The notes below the pieces were generated by a model that was not told where the DNA came from, ran no database searches, and saw nothing but the letters and a program-made list of their open reading frames with translations. Of a stretch of DNA of 64,000 nucleotides, positions 59,270-64,000 are shown piece after piece (the stretch's first letter is position 1; every line of letters starts with the position of its first letter). This DNA comes from Oligoflexia bacterium (lineage in GTDB: Bacteria > Bdellovibrionota_G > JALEGL01), in contig DAOLES010000001.1 of the NCBI GenBank assembly GCA_035326705.1, positions 62,001 to 126,000 of the forward strand, given 5' to 3'. The translations under genes and the position numbers were made by a program.

Positions 59270-60499
59270 TTAAAAAAGTTTTTTTAGAAATGAGTCATTA
59301 ATATAATCTTTAACAAAATTGACTTCACACAGCTCTGTAATTTCATTAGCATAGGCTTTGACAAGTGCAAGCTTTGCTTCATGTTCAGAAAATCCTCTTG
59401 ATCTTAAGTAAAACAGTTCATCAGGGTTTAATTCACCCACAGTCGATCCATGCGCACATTTAACATCATCAGCAAATATCTCAAGTTGTGGAACAGAGTA
59501 TGCACTTGCATCATCAGAAAGCATTAAATTTCGGTTCATTTGTTTTGATTCAATTTTCTGAGCATTCTTTTCTACATATATTTTCCCAGCAAAAGCTGCT
59601 TCAGCATGGTCATTTAATATACCTTTAAATAGTTCTTGGCTAAAAGTATTAGCATGACCATGGTAAATGTTTGTGTAGTGGTCATGAAATTGTTTATCTT
59701 TGGCAATATAAAGACCTGACAAGTTACTCTGGGCATTATCTTGTAGCAGTTGAATGGAAGCATCAAGCCGTGAGCGGTAGGCACCAAGTGAGAAATGAAT
59801 GATTTTAGTTGAACTATTTTTTTCTTGAAAAACATCAATGCTGCTTTGGTGTATGGCATTGTTGGCATCATCTTGTACACGAATTAATGTTAAGTGCGCA
59901 TTTTCTTTACAATGAATGCTTAAGGTTTGGTTTTGAAAGTAACTCAAGGAATTTTGTTCGCTACTAAAAAACTCTACCAGAGTAATAGAGCTGCCTGCAT
60001 TTAACGTGATTTGATTGTTATTGTTAATGGCATAGCCTTCAGCATTTTTATCAACCCTATGTTGAATGACTAAAGGAGAATCACTTGTTTTGTTTTGCGG
60101 AACATCAATGCTGTAACCGTGTTTTGAAAATGCGTGATTTAAATGATGCAATGAATTCCAATTATCAGTTGTTTGATTACTGTTTTTTAAAACAACAGTT
60201 TGTTCAGTTAATGAAGGTTGAACAGTATAGTTTTCATCGTTTATTATGGTTAAAGGCTTAAGGTAACCATTGTATAGCTGTACATGGATTGGGTGCATTT
60301 TGTTTTGTGATATTACAGTTTTAGCGTCACTTATTTTATCTAAATAATTAAACTGCTCATACTCATTTTGGGATAGTTTATTGTATTTAAATGCCTCAAC
60401 TTTTTTATTAGGAAAACCGCTTGCAACAAACTTTGACCATGCTTTTTCTTGTACAAGATCTGAAGGAGTATTTTTTTTATATTGATCAACAATGTTCAC
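59270..60499 (-). CDS. sufD: Fe-S cluster assembly scaffold subunit SufD
   Basis: A 409-residue SufD, partner of SufB in the SufBC2D scaffold. The C-terminal half carries the shared SufB/SufD pattern: GILNDHAEAAFAGKIYVEKN, SKQMNRNLMLSDDASAYSVP, QLEIFADDVKCAHGSTVGEL and FYLRSRGFSEHEAKLALVKA. The conserved His and Cys of the scaffold interface are in CAHGSTVG. It is one base from sufC and nine from sufS. Confidence 0.95.
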   Translation of the reverse strand: MNIVDQYKKNTPSDLVQEKAWSKFVASGFPNKKVEAFKYNKLSQNEYEQFNYLDKISDAKTVISQNKMHPIHVQLYNGYLKPLTIINDENYTVQPSLTEQTVVLKNSNQTTDNWNSLHHLNHAFSKHGYSIDVPQNKTSDSPLVIQHRVDKNAEGYAINNNNQITLNAGSSITLVEFFSSEQNSLSYFQNQTLSIHCKENAHLTLIRVQDDANNAIHQSSIDVFQEKNSSTKIIHFSLGAYRSRLDASIQLLQDNAQSNLSGLYIAKDKQFHDHYTNIYHGHANTFSQELFKGILNDHAEAAFAGKIYVEKNAQKIESKQMNRNLMLSDDASAYSVPQLEIFADDVKCAHGSTVGELNPDELFYLRSRGFSEHEAKLALVKAYANEITELCEVNFVKDYINDSFLKKLF

Positions 60500-60500
60500 T

Positions 60501-61271
60501 TTAAACTCCAGGAAGAGAAACAGTATTTGAATGGTTTGTTAACCAAGCATAGCCTTTTTCTTCTAATTCTAAAGCTAGAGACTTATCACCTGTTTTGATG
60601 ATTTTACCATTGGCTAGAACATGAACAACGTCAGGAACAATATAATCCAATAAACGTTGGTAGTGGGTAATGATCAGCATGCTTCTATCTTTAGATTTTA
60701 AACTGTTAACTCCTTGAGCTACAACTTTTAAGGCATCAATATCAAGGCCTGAATCAGTTTCGTCTAAAACGGCAAAATCTGGTTCAAGCAGGGCCATCTG
60801 TAAAATCTCATTGCGTTTTTTTTCACCACCAGAAAAGCCATCATTAACAGAACGGTTTAGCAAGTCTTTAGGGAGGTCAAGTAGCTCTGTTTTGGTTTTT
60901 AAAACTTTTAAAAAATCAGCAGCATTAAGCTCTTCTTTTCCTTGCGCTTTAAGTTTTGCATTAAGACATGTTCTCAAAAAAACAGTGTTTTTAATACCGG
61001 CTATAGCAACAGGATATTGAAACGCTAAAAATATACCCATCCAAGCGCGTTCTTCAGGCGCAAGGTCATTGATGTTTTGGCCCTTGTACTCAATGCTACC
61101 TTGGCTTATTTCATAGCCTTCTTTTCCTGCTAAAACATAAGAGAGTGTACTTTTGCCAGAACCGTTTGGACCCATGATAGCATGAATTTCACCCGGTTTT
61201 ATTTCAAGGTTAATTCCTTTTAAAATTTCTTTGCCATCAACATTAACGTGTAAGTTATTTATTTTAATCAT
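60501..61271 (-). CDS. sufC: Fe-S cluster assembly ATPase SufC
   Basis: A 256-residue soluble ABC-type ATPase of the SUF scaffold. Walker A is MGPNGSGKSTLSYVLAG, Q-loop FLAFQYPVAIAG, signature FSGGEKKRNEILQMAL (SufC-specific wording), Walker B FAVLDETDSGLDIDAL and H-loop ITHYQRLLDYI. It binds SufB and SufD and couples ATP use to cluster building. It lies between sufB (27 bp upstream) and sufD (one base downstream). Confidence 0.97.
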   Translation of the reverse strand: MIKINNLHVNVDGKEILKGINLEIKPGEIHAIMGPNGSGKSTLSYVLAGKEGYEISQGSIEYKGQNINDLAPEERAWMGIFLAFQYPVAIAGIKNTVFLRTCLNAKLKAQGKEELNAADFLKVLKTKTELLDLPKDLLNRSVNDGFSGGEKKRNEILQMALLEPDFAVLDETDSGLDIDALKVVAQGVNSLKSKDRSMLIITHYQRLLDYIVPDVVHVLANGKIIKTGDKSLALELEEKGYAWLTNHSNTVSLPGV

Positions 61272-61298
61272 TACTTAATTCCCTTTAAAAATAATTTT

Positions 61299-62762
61299 TT
61301 ATCCAACGCTTCCTTCTAAACTAACCTCTAGAAGTTTTTTTGCTTCCACAGCAAACTCCATAGGAAGCTCTTTAAATACAGACTCACAAAAACCATGCAC
61401 AATCATTTTTACAGCTTGCTCTGCGTCTAAACCTCTTTGCTGACAGTAAAACAGTTGATCCTCACCAATTTTAGCTGTTGTCGCTTCATGCTCTACTTGC
61501 GTGCTAGAATTTTTTATCTCTAAGTAAGGAAAAGTATGTGCACCGCATTGATCTCCCAATAATAAAGAATCACATTGTGAATAGTTTCTAGCATTTTTGG
61601 CATTTTTCATAACTTTTACTAAACCTCTGTAAGAGTTATGACTTTTACCAGCAGATATACCCTTAGAGATAATCGTACTTTTACTGTTTTCTCCAAGATG
61701 AATCATTTTTGTGCCAGTATCGGCTTGTTGGTAATTGTTGGTTACCGCTACGGAATAAAATTCACCCACGGAGTTTTTGCCTTTTAATATACAGCTAGGG
61801 TATTTCCAGGTTATAGCAGAGCCGGTTTCCACTTGAGTCCATGAAATCTTTGATGACTCGCCAGCACAAATCCCTCGTTTGGTCACAAAATTATAAATAC
61901 CACCTTTACCGTGTTTATCTCCAGGATACCAATTTTGCACAGTAGAGTATTTTATTTCAGATCTTTCTTTAGCTACAAGTTCAACAACAGCGGCGTGCAA
62001 TTGGTTTTCATCTCGCATTGGGGCAGTACAGCCTTCAAGATAGCTAACATAAGAGTCATCATCTGCAATAATTAAGGTTCTTTCAAACTGACCCGTATTC
62101 ATAGCATTGATTCTAAAATAAGTAGAAAGTTCCATGGGGCAGCGGACACCTTTTGGGATGTAAACAAATGAACCATCAGAAAAAACAGCTGAGTTTAAAG
62201 CAGCATAAAAATTATCTGTGTATGGAACAACCGTACCTAAATATTGTTTTATGAGTTGTGGATGGTCTTGTGCGGCTTCGGAAAATGAACTGAAAATAAT
62301 TCCTTTTTCCGCCAACTCTTTTTTGTATGTTGTAGCCACAGAGACACTGTCAAAAACTGCATCGATGGCAACATTGGCATTGGCTACGCCAGCTAAAGCT
62401 GCGCGTTCATGCAAAGGAATACCAAGCTTCTCATACATTTCTAAAAGTTCTGGATCAACTTCATCTAAACTTTGTGGTTTTTGATCATTGGATTTAGGAG
62501 CGGAGTAGTAGACAATATCTTGATAGTTGATTTTTGGAATTTTTAAATTTTGCCAGGACGGAACGGTTAAAGTTTTCCAATGTTCAAAGGCTTTAAGTCT
62601 CCAATCCAATAAAAATTGAGGTTCTTTTTTTATGGCTGAAAGTTTTACAATGGTCTCTTCATCCAACCCTGGAGCAAAAGAGTGAGCTGCGATATCGGAT
62701 GAAAAACCGTACTTATACTGTGATTGTGTTAATGTTTCTATATGAGCATTGTCTTTAGACAT
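61299..62762 (-). CDS. sufB: Fe-S cluster assembly scaffold subunit SufB
   Basis: A 487-residue SufB, the scaffold on which the Fe-S cluster is assembled. KYGFSSDIAAHSFAPGLDEE and LLDWRLKAFEHW near the N-terminus, YIPKGVRCPMELSTYFRINA, EGCTAPMRDENQLHAAVVEL, WYPGDKHGKGGIYNFVTKRG, QCDSLLLGDQCGAHTFPYLE and QLFYCQQRGLDAEQAV mark it unmistakably. It is the first structural gene after the Rrf2 regulator, 18 bp away. Confidence 0.98.
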   Translation of the reverse strand: MSKDNAHIETLTQSQYKYGFSSDIAAHSFAPGLDEETIVKLSAIKKEPQFLLDWRLKAFEHWKTLTVPSWQNLKIPKINYQDIVYYSAPKSNDQKPQSLDEVDPELLEMYEKLGIPLHERAALAGVANANVAIDAVFDSVSVATTYKKELAEKGIIFSSFSEAAQDHPQLIKQYLGTVVPYTDNFYAALNSAVFSDGSFVYIPKGVRCPMELSTYFRINAMNTGQFERTLIIADDDSYVSYLEGCTAPMRDENQLHAAVVELVAKERSEIKYSTVQNWYPGDKHGKGGIYNFVTKRGICAGESSKISWTQVETGSAITWKYPSCILKGKNSVGEFYSVAVTNNYQQADTGTKMIHLGENSKSTIISKGISAGKSHNSYRGLVKVMKNAKNARNYSQCDSLLLGDQCGAHTFPYLEIKNSSTQVEHEATTAKIGEDQLFYCQQRGLDAEQAVKMIVHGFCESVFKELPMEFAVEAKKLLEVSLEGSVG

Positions 62763-62780
62763 TGATTTATTCCTTTTAAT

Positions 62781-63260
62781 TTATTGACTCATAGGAAGCT
62801 TAGATAAGCTCATAGAGCTTTCTACATCATGAGAGTTTTGAGGGAGGATTAAAGATTTTTTTAATAAGTCGTATAACATTAGTTTTGCTAAAGTTTGTTT
62901 AACGCTTTGATTAATTACTTTCCAATGGGGTTTAATAAAACACTCAGTATGAATATTACAAGAAGATGCGTCGTCTGTAGAACACTCTGTTAAGGTAACA
63001 GGGTTATCCAAAGCTTCTAAAATTTCAATTAAAGAAATGTCTTTTGCGTTTTTTAACAAACAATAACCACCTTTATTGCCTTGAGTAGAGATTACTAGCT
63101 TGTGTTGACTTAAAATTTTTAATATTTTAGCAGTCATAGGGCTAGAAATATTGGTTGCAGATGCAATTTTACTTGCGGATAATGCACCATGCGTCTGGTT
63201 TTTTGCAAGATAGGCCATGATTACCATGCCATAGTCAGCTTGTTTACTTAGTTGAATCAT
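62781..63260 (-). CDS. Rrf2-family regulator of the suf operon
   Basis: A 159-residue Rrf2 repressor with a winged helix (LSKQADYGMVIMAYLAKNQ, ISSPMTAKILKILSQHKLV and STQGNKGGYCLLKNAKDISL). A three-cysteine Fe-S motif follows (ECSTDDASSC then NIHTEC, spacing C-x7-C-x5-C). Cluster loss should change DNA binding, so it would sense Fe-S status and autoregulate the operon. The likely start is ATG at 63260, 4 bp from a perfect palindrome. Its arrangement before sufBCDS matches the 'SUF system regulator' group. Confidence 0.93.
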   Translation of the reverse strand: MIQLSKQADYGMVIMAYLAKNQTHGALSASKIASATNISSPMTAKILKILSQHKLVISTQGNKGGYCLLKNAKDISLIEILEALDNPVTLTECSTDDASSCNIHTECFIKPHWKVINQSVKQTLAKLMLYDLLKKSLILPQNSHDVESSMSLSKLPMSQ

Positions 63261-63264
63261 AATC

Positions 63265-63281
63265 AGTACCAAACTGGTACT
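63265..63281. promoter_or_regulatory. Palindromic operator of the Rrf2 regulator
   Basis: AGTACCA-AAC-TGGTACT is a perfect 7-3-7 palindrome lying 4-20 bases before the regulator's ATG. It overlaps the place where the -10 box should be, given the -35 at 63297-63302, so a bound repressor would block RNA polymerase. It is the only such site I see in the window. Confidence 0.65.
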
Positions 63282-63296
63282 ATTAATGTGCTTTTA

Positions 63297-63302
63297 TGTC
63301 AA
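63297..63302 (-). promoter_or_regulatory. -35 box of the suf operon promoter
   Basis: A consensus TTGACA on the minus strand, 37 bases before the regulator's ATG. The matching -10 would fall inside the palindrome (TACCAG at 17-base spacing, a poor match), implying an activator or an unusual -10. The transcript would then start within a few bases of the ATG. Confidence 0.45.
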
Positions 63303-63364
63303 GGAGCAAGCCATAAAAACAGGTGTAAGTCCGTGTAAATATTAAATAATATTGATAATTAGAA

Positions 63365-64000
63365 TCAATTACGCTTAAAATTTAATGACCGAAGCCACTC
63401 TTGAAATTTTAGAAGATTGGGGAGCAAATGGTTGTCTTTAAATGTAACTAGGGTTTCGTATTGAAAAAACCACATATAAGCTAAGGCAGAGCCTATACAC
63501 AAGAAAGCTACAAACAGCAGGGTGAAAAATGATTTTTTTGGACTATCATAGTTGATGATTTTGGTTTTATAGAGATGCAGCGACTTTTCTGGTGATGAAA
63601 GCTCTTTAATAAGTTCATTGGGAAATAGTTTTTTAACTTCTTTGACATGACCTTCTTTGAGTAGATAGTTCTGTAAATGAATTTTTGCATTAGAGATGTT
63701 GTTTTTTTTAAAATATCGTTCGCACCAATTTCTGATTTTTTTAGCTGAATCAGGTCTTTGGTTAGGATCTTTTTTCATGCATTGATGAATAAGATTGCGT
63801 TGAGACCAGGAAAATCTTCGTGAAAGTTTTAAATGCTGGCCCTGAGCAACTTCTTTAAGAAGTTTCTCTAAAGTACCTGATTTAAAAGGTTTAAATCCTT
63901 CTAGAAGTTCAAACCAGACAACACCCAGTGAATAAATATCAACTCTTGCATCTATATTTTCTTTACCTAAAGCTTGTTCAGGAGACATGTAAGCAGGAGT
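63365..64000 (-). CDS. Membrane-bound Ser/Thr protein kinase, C-terminal part
   Basis: The window ends inside this gene, and the reading frame is open to base 64000. The 211 visible residues begin TPAYMSPEQALGKE, the activation-segment end of a Hanks-type kinase, then DARVDIYSLGVVWFELLEG, a helical lobe with CMKKDPNQRPDSAKKI (conserved Arg), and a short juxtamembrane region. One membrane helix (FFTLLFVAFLCIGSALAYMW) and a short tail of about 30 residues follow. The catalytic lobe and its HRD/DFG motifs lie beyond the window, so activity cannot be judged. No sensory domain follows the helix. Confidence 0.88.
   Translation of the reverse strand, partial: TPAYMSPEQALGKENIDARVDIYSLGVVWFELLEGFKPFKSGTLEKLLKEVAQGQHLKLSRRFSWSQRNLIHQCMKKDPNQRPDSAKKIRNWCERYFKKNNISNAKIHLQNYLLKEGHVKEVKKLFPNELIKELSSPEKSLHLYKTKIINYDSPKKSFFTLLFVAFLCIGSALAYMWFFQYETLVTFKDNHLLPNLLKFQEWLRSLNFKRN

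Noticed and set aside
1..64000. Insertion sequences, prophage, CRISPR arrays, toxin-antitoxin or defence genes
   Set aside because: I looked for transposases, integrases, regularly spaced repeats and defence signatures on both strands and found none.

Overview
The window is AT-rich, densely packed chromosomal DNA from a Gram-negative bacterium. Signs of an outer membrane are lipoproteins, a TolC-type channel, a TonB-type protein with an SKYLSDRN motif, and an NlpD-like LysM/M23 protein. An MJ0042-type zinc-ribbon/membrane protein, Tad/Flp pilus parts, a Ser/Thr kinase and a PolX with a PHP domain together fit the Bdellovibrionota or former delta-proteobacterial lineages. That placement is an inference from gene content, because no rRNA is present. 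I found no tRNA, rRNA, CRISPR array, transposase or phage gene.

Layout. 0.1-6.8 kb: two membrane glycosyltransferases translationally coupled to purC-purS-purL-purF (purQ is absent). 6.9-11.4 kb, minus strand: a zinc-ribbon membrane protein, a small unknown gene, a tightly overlapping TadE/TadG/CpaB-like pilus operon and a 58-residue Cys-rich protein. 11.6-13.7 kb: surE-pcm-nlpD, the E. coli order. 13.7-15.4 kb, minus: rmuC, a Flp-type pilin and a TadE-like pseudopilin. 15.5-21.1 kb: a 2Fe-2S protein, lysA, tonB, a queuosine-precursor transporter, a PolX whose polymerase active site looks destroyed, and nth. A perfect 26-bp inverted repeat then precedes an alcohol dehydrogenase-like gene, an SDR, a photolyase, htpX and a metallo-beta-lactamase-fold lipoprotein (21.2-27.0 kb, minus). 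27.1-29.1 kb: a nickel superoxide dismutase with its own signal peptide, a PIG-L deacetylase and a NagB homologue, all overlapping, then a decayed epimerase pseudogene.

29.5-51.5 kb is a surface-polysaccharide locus. Ugd and the UDP-glucuronate decarboxylase give UDP-GlcA and UDP-xylose. WbpA, WbpB, WbpE and WbpD homologues form a route to UDP-GlcNAc(3NAc)A. GalE supplies a galactose-type sugar, and a WecA-like transferase can start synthesis on the lipid carrier. Export looks ABC-dependent: a Wzm/Wzt pair sits between two very large, paralogous two-domain glycosyltransferases. A TupA-like ATP-grasp gene suggests an amide-linked decoration. A TolC-MacA-MacB-like efflux set is embedded in the locus (45.0-49.2 kb).

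51.5-57.3 kb is a mixed stretch: an AI-2E family protein, a LysR regulator with palindromes in its divergent upstream region, an EamA transporter, an aminopeptidase P, a methyltransferase and a lipoprotein. 57.4-63.3 kb is a SUF iron-sulfur operon headed by an Rrf2 regulator with a perfect palindromic operator. It ends in an unusual fusion of a cysteine-less A-type domain with a SufT/DUF59 domain. Likely Fe-S clients in the same window are PurF (four ligand cysteines), endonuclease III and the 2Fe-2S protein. The window ends inside a membrane Ser/Thr kinase gene.

The most notable items are the PolX without its catalytic aspartates, the signal-peptide-processed NiSOD, the A-type/SufT fusion, the twin giant glycosyltransferases, the PIG-L/NagB pair, and a recurring placement of -10-like boxes about 6-10 nt before start codons, which hints at leaderless mRNAs.
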